A stretch of 64,000 bases of DNA, taken from contig CP075368.1 of assembly GCA_019454185.1 (NCBI GenBank), forward strand, positions 3,736,084 through 3,800,083. Reading direction: 5' to 3'. The stretch is from Phycisphaeraceae bacterium. Lineage in GTDB: Bacteria; Planctomycetota; Phycisphaerae; Phycisphaerales; UBA1924. Positions 40,608 to 50,000 of this stretch are shown one piece after another; position 1 is the first letter of the stretch; every line of letters begins with the position of its first letter. Position numbers and translations under genes: made by a program. Under the pieces are notes generated by a model. It was not told the DNA's origin. It did no database searches and saw nothing but the letters and a program-made list of their open reading frames with translations.

Positions 40608-42350
40608 GTGGAGTTGGTCCTTCTGATTCTCGTGCCCCTGGCCTTCGCGATTCTGATCGCGCTGCGCCCCGCGCAGGAGGCGAAGTTCCACGCCGTCATC
40701 GGCACCCTCCTGGCCGCGGGCATCGGCGTGAACGCGCTCGGACGCTTCGACTGGGGAACACCGGCGACGATGCAGCTCTCCGGTGCGTGGGACTGGCTGC
40801 CGACGCTCGGGCTGCGTCTCTCGGTCGGCGTTGATTCTGTCTCGCTCATGCTGATCGCGCTCACGCTCCTGCTCGGGCCGATCTGCGTCTTCTGCTCGTT
40901 CACCGCGATCCAGCAGAAAGAGCGTACCTACTACGGCTGGTTGCTGGTGCTGCAAGCCGCGATGACGGGCGTCTTCGCGTCGCGTGACATCGTCCTGTTC
41001 TACACATGCTTCGAGTTCACGCTCGTGCCGATGTACGTGCTGATCTCGCTCTTCGGCTCCTCCAACCGCAAGGCCGCGGCGACCAAGTTCTTTCTATACA
41101 CCTTCACCGGCTCGGTGATCACGCTCGCGGGCCTGGTCTACATCGCCTGGTTCAACGCGACACAACTCGATTCGATCGGGATCCAGACCGCCGGCCGCTG
41201 GACATTCGACATCGCCGCGCTCGAGGCCGCGGCTCAGGCGATGCCCGCCAATGTGCAGGGGTGGCTGCTGCTCGCGATGATGTGCGGGTTCGCGATCAAG
41301 ATCCCGCTCTTCCCGGTGCACACGTGGCTCCCACTGGCGCACACCGAAGCACCCACGGCCGGCTCGGTCGTGCTGGCCGGCGTGCTGCTCAAGCTCGGCA
41401 CGTACGGGATGTTCAGGTTTGTGCTTCCGTTCCTGCCCGCGGCGGTCCTTGAGTACGCGCCGATCATCGCCACGCTCTCCATCATCGGCATCCTGTACGG
41501 CGGGCTCATCTGCTGGGTGCAGACCGACGTCAAGAAGCTCGTCGCCTACTCCTCCGTCGCGCACCTCGGATTCTGCATCCTCGGGCTCGCGGCTCTCAAC
41601 ACCGTGGGGATCACCGGCTCGATCCTCTACATGATCAACCACGGACTCTCGACCGGCGCCCTCTTCCTCCTCATCGGCATGGTCTACGAGCGATACCACA
41701 CGCGCTCCATGAAGGAACTCGGTGGTCTCGCGGCCAAGATGCCCGTGTGGGCCACATTCATGGTCTTCTTCACCATGGCATCTGTGGGATTGCCCGGCCT
41801 CAACGGCTTCATCAGCGAGTTCATGTGCCTCATGGGCGCGTTCCAGGCAGGGGACAAGTGGGGTTCGCTCCCGGGCGGCACGGGCGGCGATCTCGGCTTC
41901 TGGTACGCATTGATCGCGGGACTCGGCATGATCATCGCCGCGATGTACCTGCTTTATATGGTCGGCCGCGTCGTGTGGGGGCCGCTGGTGCTACCCGCGG
42001 GGCATGATGATCACGGCCACGATGGTGGGGGATCGCACGGCCCGCTCCCGACCGATCTCTGCCAGCGTGAGATTTTCGTGCTTCTGCCGCTCGCGTTCCT
42101 TTGCATCGCGCTGGGACTGTTCCCCAAGCCCGTGATCAAGGCGCTGGAGCCGGCGGTGAACAACGTCGTTGAGACGATCAACGCAACCGGCAAGCGTCCT
42201 GTCGCTGAATCCGGCGTGAAGGCCATGAACGACCTGCCGGGCTTGCCCGCCTCGGCTGACGAGCCGCCCGTCACCGATGCCGGCGTCTCCGTCGCATCGA
42301 GCTCACCGTCCGTCCAGTGGAATGGTGCTCTGTCGGGGGGTGACAAGTGA
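40608..42350 (+). CDS. nuoM: NADH-quinone oxidoreductase subunit M (NuoM)
   Basis: Second antiporter-like subunit of complex I. The 580-residue protein shows FTLVPMYVLISLFGSSNRKAAATKFFLYTF and the core segment FPVHTWLPLAHTEAPTAGSVVLAGVLLKLG, then SVAHLGFCILGL. These contain the conserved Glu and Lys residues of the proton channel. A short His-rich segment (AGHDDHGHDGGGSHG, about 464-478) lies before the last helix. The C-terminal 60 residues after GLFPKPVIKALEPAV are hydrophilic and longer than usual. GTG 40608 is the start, with AAGGAG 6 bases upstream. Its stop overlaps the nuoN start. Confidence 0.95.
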   Translation: MELVLLILVPLAFAILIALRPAQEAKFHAVIGTLLAAGIGVNALGRFDWGTPATMQLSGAWDWLPTLGLRLSVGVDSVSLMLIALTLLLGPICVFCSFTAIQQKERTYYGWLLVLQAAMTGVFASRDIVLFYTCFEFTLVPMYVLISLFGSSNRKAAATKFFLYTFTGSVITLAGLVYIAWFNATQLDSIGIQTAGRWTFDIAALEAAAQAMPANVQGWLLLAMMCGFAIKIPLFPVHTWLPLAHTEAPTAGSVVLAGVLLKLGTYGMFRFVLPFLPAAVLEYAPIIATLSIIGILYGGLICWVQTDVKKLVAYSSVAHLGFCILGLAALNTVGITGSILYMINHGLSTGALFLLIGMVYERYHTRSMKELGGLAAKMPVWATFMVFFTMASVGLPGLNGFISEFMCLMGAFQAGDKWGSLPGGTGGDLGFWYALIAGLGMIIAAMYLLYMVGRVVWGPLVLPAGHDDHGHDGGGSHGPLPTDLCQREIFVLLPLAFLCIALGLFPKPVIKALEPAVNNVVETINATGKRPVAESGVKAMNDLPGLPASADEPPVTDAGVSVASSSPSVQWNGALSGGDK

Positions 42351-43981
42351 GCGAGAAACTGGCCCTCCTGGTGCCCGAGATCATCGTCTTCCTGACGACA
42401 TGCATCGTCATGGTCGTCGGTCTCTCGCCCAACCTCGCGGTGCGGCGCTCGTGCGGGCTACTCAGCGCGAGCGGCTTGTTCATCGCGGCGATCCTCGCCA
42501 TCAACGGCCCCGCGGGCGACGGGCTGCTTCCGGGCCTCACGCCCTACATCAAGGCGGTCATCGCGCTGATCGGCGTCCTGCTTGTGATGCTCGTCGCGGG
42601 CACCGTCGATCGCGAGGAGGACGCCCGCGTCTCTCGGGGCGGGGCGTTCAACGCGCTTCGCACAAACCGGGCGGAGTTCTATTCCTTTATCCTCTTCTCG
42701 CTCACAGGCGCGATGCTCTGCGCATCGGCGTCGGATCTCATCTGGCTCTTCCTCGCCCTCGAGCTCACGTCGCTGCCGACATACGTGCTCGTCACGATGT
42801 CAACACGCGGCACTCGCTCGCAAGAGGCCGGCGTCAAGTACTTCTTCCTCGGTGCGCTCGGCGCTGCCGTCTTCCTCTACGGTTTCGCGCTGATCTACGG
42901 CGGCACCGGCTCCACCAAGTTCGTTGATATCGCCTCCATCATCTCCCAGCAGGGGATCAACCAGATCACGCTCGCGGGCATGATCCTTGCGATCATCGGC
43001 GTCTCATTCAAGATCGCCGCGGTGCCCATGCACTTCTACACCGCCGACGTCTACCAGGGCGCCGCCTCCCCCGTGACGGCCTTCCTGGCGTTTGTCCCCA
43101 AGACCGCCGGTTTCGTCAGTCTCATCCTCCTGCTCGCGCTCGTCGGCTGGGACCACGGGGCCGACAAGGTCTCCGTCGGTCACACTCTCCCCTCGCAACT
43201 CCGACTCCTGCTGTGGGTCATGGCCGCGCTGACCATGACGATCGGCAACGTGCTGGCCGTCGTGCAGACCAGTCCCAAGCGAGTGCTCGCGTACTCATCG
43301 ATCGCCCACTCCGGCTACATGCTCGTCGGCCTCATCGCGGGCCCGGGCGATTATGGCGCGGGCTTCGCTCACAACGGCATCGCGGCGGTGCTCTTCTACC
43401 TCGCGGCATACGGGCTGATGAATGTCGGCGCGTTCGCCGCGCTCGCAGGGCTCGAACGCCGCGGGCGCGACGGCAGGCCGGTCGAGATCGACTCGTTCGA
43501 TGATCTTCGTGGCCTTTGCGCCGGTCGCCCCCTGCTCGGCTGGACGCTCGTCGTCTGCTCGCTCTCGCTGCTCGGACTCCCGCCGCTCCTCGGGTTCTTC
43601 AGCAAGCTTCCCTTGTTCACTTCGGGCATCGCGTCCGGTGAGATCGTCCTTGTCATCGTCATGGGCATCAACTCGGCGATCGCGGCGTTCTACTACCTCC
43701 GCTTCGCTGCCGTCGCCATGCTCGAAGATCCCAGCGATGGTCCCAAGCCGCTGGCGGCGCCCTTCCCCGCACGTGCGATGTCCGGCCTCGTTGCTCTCGT
43801 CCTCGTGATCTCGCTCTCGTTCTTCGGCGATGCGCTGATGAAGGCGAGCCGGAACGCGGCCGTCGTCGAGGGGAGCGGTGTCCGCGCGGTTCCCGCCAGC
43901 CCGGCGCCCGGACACAAGGCCGGCGGGCGTCACGATGCCGCGACGCACCCTCCAGCCCCCGCCCGGCGCGTCGGCGCGTAA
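42347..43981 (+). CDS. nuoN: NADH-quinone oxidoreductase subunit N (NuoN)
   Basis: Third antiporter-like subunit, closest to the quinone module. The 544-residue protein has LIWLFLALELTSLPTYVLVTM, the central helices with AAVPMHFYTADVYQGAASPVTAFLAFVPKTAG, and SIAHSGYMLVGLIAGP. These are family motifs for the proton channel. The GTG at 42347 overlaps the nuoM stop (GTGA). The C-terminal 45 residues are Pro/Ala/Arg-rich and not part of the helical core. It ends the nuoJKLMN unit; the next gene faces the other way. Confidence 0.95.
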   Translation: MSEKLALLVPEIIVFLTTCIVMVVGLSPNLAVRRSCGLLSASGLFIAAILAINGPAGDGLLPGLTPYIKAVIALIGVLLVMLVAGTVDREEDARVSRGGAFNALRTNRAEFYSFILFSLTGAMLCASASDLIWLFLALELTSLPTYVLVTMSTRGTRSQEAGVKYFFLGALGAAVFLYGFALIYGGTGSTKFVDIASIISQQGINQITLAGMILAIIGVSFKIAAVPMHFYTADVYQGAASPVTAFLAFVPKTAGFVSLILLLALVGWDHGADKVSVGHTLPSQLRLLLWVMAALTMTIGNVLAVVQTSPKRVLAYSSIAHSGYMLVGLIAGPGDYGAGFAHNGIAAVLFYLAAYGLMNVGAFAALAGLERRGRDGRPVEIDSFDDLRGLCAGRPLLGWTLVVCSLSLLGLPPLLGFFSKLPLFTSGIASGEIVLVIVMGINSAIAAFYYLRFAAVAMLEDPSDGPKPLAAPFPARAMSGLVALVLVISLSFFGDALMKASRNAAVVEGSGVRAVPASPAPGHKAGGRHDAATHPPAPARRVGA

Positions 43982-44035
43982 GCCCACTCGCATGCAAGCA
44001 TGTTGAGCGCCTTCATCACGATCGGCACGCGCCGT

Positions 44036-44992
44036 TCAGGTTGTTGCTTTCGCGCCGCCCGCTCGCTTGTTGGTTAGCGTGAGCTGAATCGCCATCCCTA
44101 CAAGCGTCGCGACGCCGAGAACGAGCGCGATCGCCTTGGGCGGCTGGTCCATCAGCGCGGCACCCGAGATCTCCATCGCGCCGGCGAGCCAGACCGTTGA
44201 AACGGCCACGATCGATGCCCCGAAGAGCGCGGTCACCAGTGCGCCCGATCGCTTGGGCATCGCAATCCCGAACAAGACGCCGAGCACCGCGCCCGCGATG
44301 CCGCCGCCGCACAACGCAAGACGCTCATTCGTCCCGATCGCGTTCCACCCCGAAGAGACGCGCCCTCCGAACTCGTTCGCGAAGGCCCGGGCCGCTTCGG
44401 CATGCTTCTGAACAGCCGGCAGCGCGTTCTCAACGAGCGCCGCGGCCGCTTCCGACCGTTGTGCCATCATGGCCGACTCGACCCCCTGGCCGTCCCTCGT
44501 CACGAGATACGACTTCGCTTCCGAGTCCTTCGATTGATTGGTCTCCGGGCGTTCGGCCGGCGCGCCCAAGAGCAATCGTGACGGCGGCTGGATCGAGCCC
44601 GGTGTGCGATGATCGACATAGGCCGCGGCAACCAGCACGCCCACAGCGGCGAACACGATGCCCGAGGCAACAATCAAGGCGAACCGAAAGAGCAGGCAAG
44701 CCCCGATAAGTCCAGCTATGGCTCCGGCCGCGAGTCCTACATACACAGAGGGGAACGAGCCGACCTGCATCACGCCAAGCAGCGGCAAGGCGATCGCGCC
44801 CAGAATCGAGCCCAGAGCAATGCCCACCAGCGCAAAGACCGGCTTGAGCGCCTTCACGCCGAAGAGCCACACAGATATGCCCGCCAACAGCGCAAGAAAT
44901 GCGCCCCCGTGGACGCCGATCGGGAGATTGCTCAATGTCGCGAGGAGACGCTCGAGCGTCTCCAGGCCGAAGGTTGGAAGGGTTGAGCGCAA
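44036..44992 (-). CDS. Unknown membrane protein, 318 aa
   Basis: I do not recognise this family. There are two hydrophobic blocks. The N-terminal one has at least four helices (FLALLAGISVWLFGVKALK, VFALVGIALGSILGAIALPLL, YVGLAAGAIAGLIGACLLF, LIVASGIVFAAVGVLVAAA). The C-terminal block has three more (LCGGGIAGAVLGVLFGIAM, ALFGASIVAVSTVWLAGA, AIALVLGVATLVGMAIQL). Between them lies a 95-residue hydrophilic segment rich in Ala and Glu (SAMMAQRSEAAAALVENALPAV). The start is uncertain: TTG 44992 has AAGGAG 10 bases upstream, while GTG 45001 is closer to the box than usual. It converges on nuoN. Confidence 0.6.
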   Translation of the reverse strand: MRSTLPTFGLETLERLLATLSNLPIGVHGGAFLALLAGISVWLFGVKALKPVFALVGIALGSILGAIALPLLGVMQVGSFPSVYVGLAAGAIAGLIGACLLFRFALIVASGIVFAAVGVLVAAAYVDHRTPGSIQPPSRLLLGAPAERPETNQSKDSEAKSYLVTRDGQGVESAMMAQRSEAAAALVENALPAVQKHAEAARAFANEFGGRVSSGWNAIGTNERLALCGGGIAGAVLGVLFGIAMPKRSGALVTALFGASIVAVSTVWLAGAMEISGAALMDQPPKAIALVLGVATLVGMAIQLTLTNKRAGGAKATT

Positions 44993-45162
44993 GTCCTCCA
45001 CGCTCCTTTGCTTCGGGTCTCTCCGACCCTGGTTTCGAGCCCATGCAAGGGGCAAGGGCTGGCCGCGACGTCGGTCCTGACCGATACTCCGAGCGCGACA
45101 CGTGCGCGGGTCCGGATCTACCGTCCGGCTCAGGTTATTGTGCCTTACGGCCGGGAGAATGC

Positions 45163-46452
45163 ATGTCTCTTTCAGGAAAATCACGCGGCGTCTCCAAAAA
45201 GGGGAAGGGACCCTCCCGACGCACGAGCGCAACGCCCCCCGCAAGCCCCCACGTTTCACGCAAGGGCGGAAGCGCGAAGCAATCCAAGACCAAGCGAAGC
45301 AAGAAGAGCGCGAGACCCGGCGAACGCGCGAGCACCGGCACGCCTCCCGCGCTTGAGGATCTGCGCATCGGGATCAGCGAGCTCGACGAGCAGATCGTCG
45401 AGCTCCTGAACAAGCGGGCGAAGCTGGCGGTGCAGGTCGGCAAGGTCAAGCGGAAGCACAACGTGCCGATCTACACGCCCCACCGAGAGCAGGAGGTGCT
45501 CTCGCGTGTGCTCAAGCAGAACGCCGGGCCGCTCCCGGACCGGACGATCGAGGGTGTCTACAAAGAGATCATGTCCGGCTCATTCGCTCTCGAAAGGCCT
45601 CTGCGGATCGGGTACCTCGGGCCCGCCGGCTCGTACTCCCACCTCGCGGCGGTGCGACAGTTCGGCTCGTCGGTGGACTACGAGAACCTGCACGAGATCC
45701 GCGGCGTCTTCACCGAGGTGATCCGCGGGCATGTCGATTACGGGCTGGTCCCGATCGAGAACTCGACCGGAGGCGGCATCGTCGAGACGCTCGACGCTTT
45801 CATCGAGAACAAGGGGCAGATCAACATCTACGCCGAGGTGCAGATCGAGATCCACCACGCGCTCCTGGCCAACTGCAAGCCGAGCAACGTGAGGCGGATC
45901 CACTCCAAGCCCGAAGTGTTCACGCAGTGCCGCACGTGGCTCGCGACGCAGTACCCGCAGGCGGAGCTTGTGCCCGCGCCGAGCAGCAGCCGCGCCGCCC
46001 AGATCGCGGCGGAAGAGTACAAGCAGGCCGAGGCGATCGGGGCCGAGGGGAGAACCGCCGCGATCGGCAGCGTTCTCGCCGGGCAGATCTACGGGCTGCG
46101 GACGCTCTTTGAGAAGATCGAGGACAACCCCAACAACATCACGCGCTTCTTCGTGATCTCGCGCCAGAAGACGCAGCGCTCCGGGGACGACAAGACGTCG
46201 ATGATGTTCACCACGCTCAATAAGCCGGGCGCGCTGGTGGACGTGCTGGCCGTCCTCCGCGACGCGGGGATCAACCTAACGCACATCGACAAGCGACCCG
46301 CGGGACGCAGCAACTGGACCTACGCGTTCTTTATCGACGCTCAGGGGCATCGCGACGACAAGACGATGACCCAGGCGATTGCCGAAGCGGAGAAGCACTG
46401 CAAGGAACTGGTCGTGCTCGGGAGCTACCCGCGGGCCGCACGAATCCTCTGA
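45163..46452 (+). CDS. pheA: Bifunctional chorismate mutase/prephenate dehydratase (P-protein)
   Basis: Enzyme for two steps of phenylalanine synthesis, in 429 residues. After a basic, Ser/Lys-rich tail of about 60 residues comes a chorismate mutase domain (LRIGISELDEQIVELLNKRAKLAVQVGKVK). The dehydratase domain follows (IGYLGPAGSYSHLAAVRQFG, with VPIENSTGGGIVETLD and the TRFFVIS motif). The ACT regulatory domain is last (KTSMMFTTLNKPGALVDVLAVLRDAGINLTHIDKRP), giving phenylalanine feedback. The tail has no counterpart in enteric PheA. The ATG at 45163 has GGAG 6 bases before it; an in-frame upstream extension to 44899 runs over the divergent gene and is not coding. Confidence 0.95.
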   Translation: MSLSGKSRGVSKKGKGPSRRTSATPPASPHVSRKGGSAKQSKTKRSKKSARPGERASTGTPPALEDLRIGISELDEQIVELLNKRAKLAVQVGKVKRKHNVPIYTPHREQEVLSRVLKQNAGPLPDRTIEGVYKEIMSGSFALERPLRIGYLGPAGSYSHLAAVRQFGSSVDYENLHEIRGVFTEVIRGHVDYGLVPIENSTGGGIVETLDAFIENKGQINIYAEVQIEIHHALLANCKPSNVRRIHSKPEVFTQCRTWLATQYPQAELVPAPSSSRAAQIAAEEYKQAEAIGAEGRTAAIGSVLAGQIYGLRTLFEKIEDNPNNITRFFVISRQKTQRSGDDKTSMMFTTLNKPGALVDVLAVLRDAGINLTHIDKRPAGRSNWTYAFFIDAQGHRDDKTMTQAIAEAEKHCKELVVLGSYPRAARIL

Positions 46453-47017
46453 TGCATGCGTAGGTCCAAGCCGATCGAATCAACGATTCGGTATGTGAAT
46501 GGGTAGTGGCGGCTCCTGACCCTGCTCCGGGACAACACCCCATTCTGCGTTCGGTATGTGGATGAACGTCTGGGAACCTTGCTTTCCAGACGACGTATGG
46601 GTAGATTGTCCGAACGGGGACGCGCCGGGTGCGCGACCCCAGCCCTTGGGCGACCCCCGCTTGTCGCCATCGGGCCTGAGCAGTTGCTCCGAGAGCGTTC
46701 TGAACGCTGAGGGAGCGACGCTCAAACCCAGGTGCCGCGTCCCTGCTTGATGCAGGCGTCGCTCCGACCGGGTCCACCAGCCAGACAGGGTTCCGGCTCG
46801 CTCGAAAGGCAAGCCGAAGCCCCGAATCGTTCAGGGACTACACGTTGCAGACGTTGTCGCTACCATCCACGCCCCAGTCGGACCCCGCCCCGCGGGCGTT
46901 GTCCTTCTGTGGGCGGGCGCGGCTGCACGACGCATTCGTGTCCGCGAGTGTTGAAGTATGTCTCAGCAGCGGGTCCGGCCTGCCGGAGCCGCATCAGTTT
47001 GTTTCTCAGGAGCAGCC
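46453..47017. other. 565-bp gene-free interval upstream of the giant protein gene
   Basis: No frame here has the look of a gene. Two near-identical 15-mers lie 63 bp apart: TTCGGTATGTGAATG at 46487-46501 and TTCGGTATGTGGATG at 46550-46564, one mismatch. They could be binding sites. I see no clear promoter boxes. The last bases before the ATG hold the ribosome binding site (TCAGGAGCAGCC). Confidence 0.4.
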
Positions 47018-50000
47018 ATGAAGGGTTCCCGTCGCTCCCCTCGTCCCTACACGCGTCCCGCGGCCTCCCGTCGGAGCGCAGACCGCGATGTGTCGCGTCT
47101 CTCCGGCATCGCCGGGCTCGCGTCGCTCGAACGGCTGGAGCCGCGTCAGCTCCTCTTCTCCATGACGATCACGCCCAGCGATCTGGTGAGCGGCGATATC
47201 GGTGAGGTCCGTGCCCAGTTCGGGTACACCATCCCGATCCTGCAGACCGGAGAAGAACTGCAGATCAACCCGCCGGATGACTTCGACGAGGACTTCAACG
47301 ACGAACGCGGCGACGGCGTCGCGGTACAGCCCATCGCCAGCGGCACGATCTTCAACGGCAGCGGCCTCCGCGTCACGCACAACATCTCAGTCGGTGCTCG
47401 CTTTGCCGTGCGCGAGCGCCTCGGGTACATCGCCCAGGGCCCGGCACCCGCCTTTACCCAGCCCATCCAGGAGATCGCGCTCGAAGCCAACATGGTCGCG
47501 GGCGAGCAGTTCACATACACCTTCCGTGGCCAGGGCACCAACACGACCAACATCGGTGTCCAGTCGATGACCATGGAGGTCTACGGCGTCGGCAACAACG
47601 TCGGCCTCGACTCGGCTCGCATGCGTGTCGATCTTTTCTTCCGTGGGCAGGTCGTTGCCTCTTACACCGGCGCGCAATTGCGAGCCCTGAACCAGACCAA
47701 TCCCGCACTTCCCGGTGTCGGCACCTTCAGATTCACAACGCAGAACAGCGCGACCCCCGTGTTCGACTCGATCCGCTTCAACGCGTCGGGCCCGGTTCTG
47801 TTCGCGATGGACAACGTGAACTACACGATTCCGGCCGGCAACTTCTCTGACATCGTGTCGAGCCGCATCTTTGGCGCGGAGGTTGTCTTCAGCGGCCCCA
47901 TCGGATCGACCGTTCGCTTCCTTGACCTCTATGGAAGAGACATTGTCCAGACGATCCAGCTCGGCGCGCCCCAGGGTCTTACGGTGCCGCTCGTCGATCT
48001 GGATGACAACGGCATCCCGAACTTCAACGATGGTATCGGAAGGATCGAGTTGTCCGGCGGAGATGTTCGCACCTCCCTCACGATTGTTGGGTTCAGAATC
48101 CAACAGGGCGTCGTCTCTTTGCTCGAGAACCGAGCCGGCTACTTCAGCGAGTTCGAGGATGCGGGTTTCGGCTTCGCCTTCACGCCAGACGGAGTCATCG
48201 GCCTGCCCGATGCGCCGGGCTCGGTCATCATCGGCAGTCCCTGGGTAAGGCCCCTGAACAACTACAACCCGGTCGGGCTCCCGCCGGGCACGGGTGGTTT
48301 TGTCAATTCCGGTTTCACCAATCCTGAGCAGGGGATCTTCGTCACCGACGGCTCTTCGATGGGCTCTGTCGCAATCCACGGCGTTGTCTTCGGCTCCAGC
48401 CAGTTCACGGGCGCGCTGGACACGCTCGCGATCACGTACCCCCTCGGCACGTTCAGCGTGCAGGGCGATCTCGGCCGGTTCGTCGCCGCGACCGATGCTG
48501 GTCTCTGGGTACCCGACCCCGGTGCCGATCTCTCCGGCTTCAACGATCTCGACCTGATCACGAAGACCAACGGCAGTCTGATTGTCGGGCGCACGCTCGG
48601 CGAGTTCACGGTTGCCGGTCGCTCCCTGATGGAGGTTTCGGTGCTGGGCGACCTCTCGTCGCCCCAGACGCGCCCCATGATCGACTCGCTCCGCTATCGC
48701 GAGCTCGAAGTCGCGCAGGGCATCCTCATTGCCGCGACAGAGGCCGCGTCGATCCGCGCGCACGTCAACCGCACCAGTGTCAATGCCATCACCGGCGGCA
48801 CCGGACAAGCTCTGTTCTACGGCAACGGCTTCTACCGCAACGACACCATCATCGGCGCCGAGATCGTCAATCGTCAGGGCACATCCGTCATCATCAGCGG
48901 CAACGTCGGGCTCATGGACCCGATCAACTCCAACGAGGATGCCGCGGACGTCTACGGCTTCCTGGTTGACGGCAGGAACGATGTTCGTGTCGAAATCTCG
49001 AACGTCGGCGGCGAGTATGTCCGCATCGTCGATGTCGATGGCAGGATGCTCGCCGCGAACTCCATCAGCACCCGCACGTCTAAGCAGTCGATCTTTACGT
49101 TCTCGCCGAACGCGCCCGGGCTTTATTACCTCGTGGTGCTCAGCCCCGGGGTTGTTGACGGAACAGAAACCACCGGTGTCAACTACGAGGTCACGCTCAG
49201 CGGCCTCGCGCCTGTCACGTTCGGCGGTCTCCGCACCGGCGGCTCACTCGGGCAGGACAACGTCCGCAACGGGCTCGGCAACGACGTGAACATCCAGGTC
49301 CTGAACGGCTCGCTCGGCGCGATCCGCGTCGGCACCGGTATCCGAACATCTGCGGGTGCGGATGCCGACCCAACAGACTATATCAACTCGGACGTGACCG
49401 ATGTCCAAGCCCTGATGACATGGGGAGGCGGCACCGTCTCCGTCCAGGGCAACCTCTACAACATCACCACCGGCTCAGACCTGAACATCGAGTTCGAGGG
49501 GCTCCGCCAGGACGTCATCAACGTCTTCATCGGGGGCGATTTCGGCAACCTCGTCACGGGCATCGCCACAGCGGCGGGTGCCGGCGCTAACGACGGGCTC
49601 GAGGGCGACCTCGGCAACCTGAACATGACGGTCGGCGGCCGCGTCGGCGTCATCGACGTCCGCGGCTCGATCGGTATCGATCGCGATTCTGCGCCCTCCG
49701 CAACCACCGGCTCGCAGTTCGTTCTACGCACCGGCGTCAACGGCGGCGATGGCTCCATCGGTATGATCCGCGTCGGCGGCCACATCTATGGCCCGTCTAT
49801 CTCCGTTCGCACCCCCGCTGGTTCGATCATCGGCGGCATCCTCGTCTCGCAGGATGTTCAGGACACGCCCAACACCTTCTACGGCATCTGGGGTGGCTTC
49901 GGTGGCGGCTTCAGCTCGCTCAACACCGGCTTCGGGTCCGATGTCCGCTTCGTCGATTCGCCCCAGGTCTCGGTCAACTCCGTCAACACCACGCTGCCGA

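Noticed and set aside
44899..45162. Upstream extension of pheA
   Set aside because: It runs over the divergent membrane protein start; the ATG at 45163 has a ribosome binding site and the extension is not conserved-looking.
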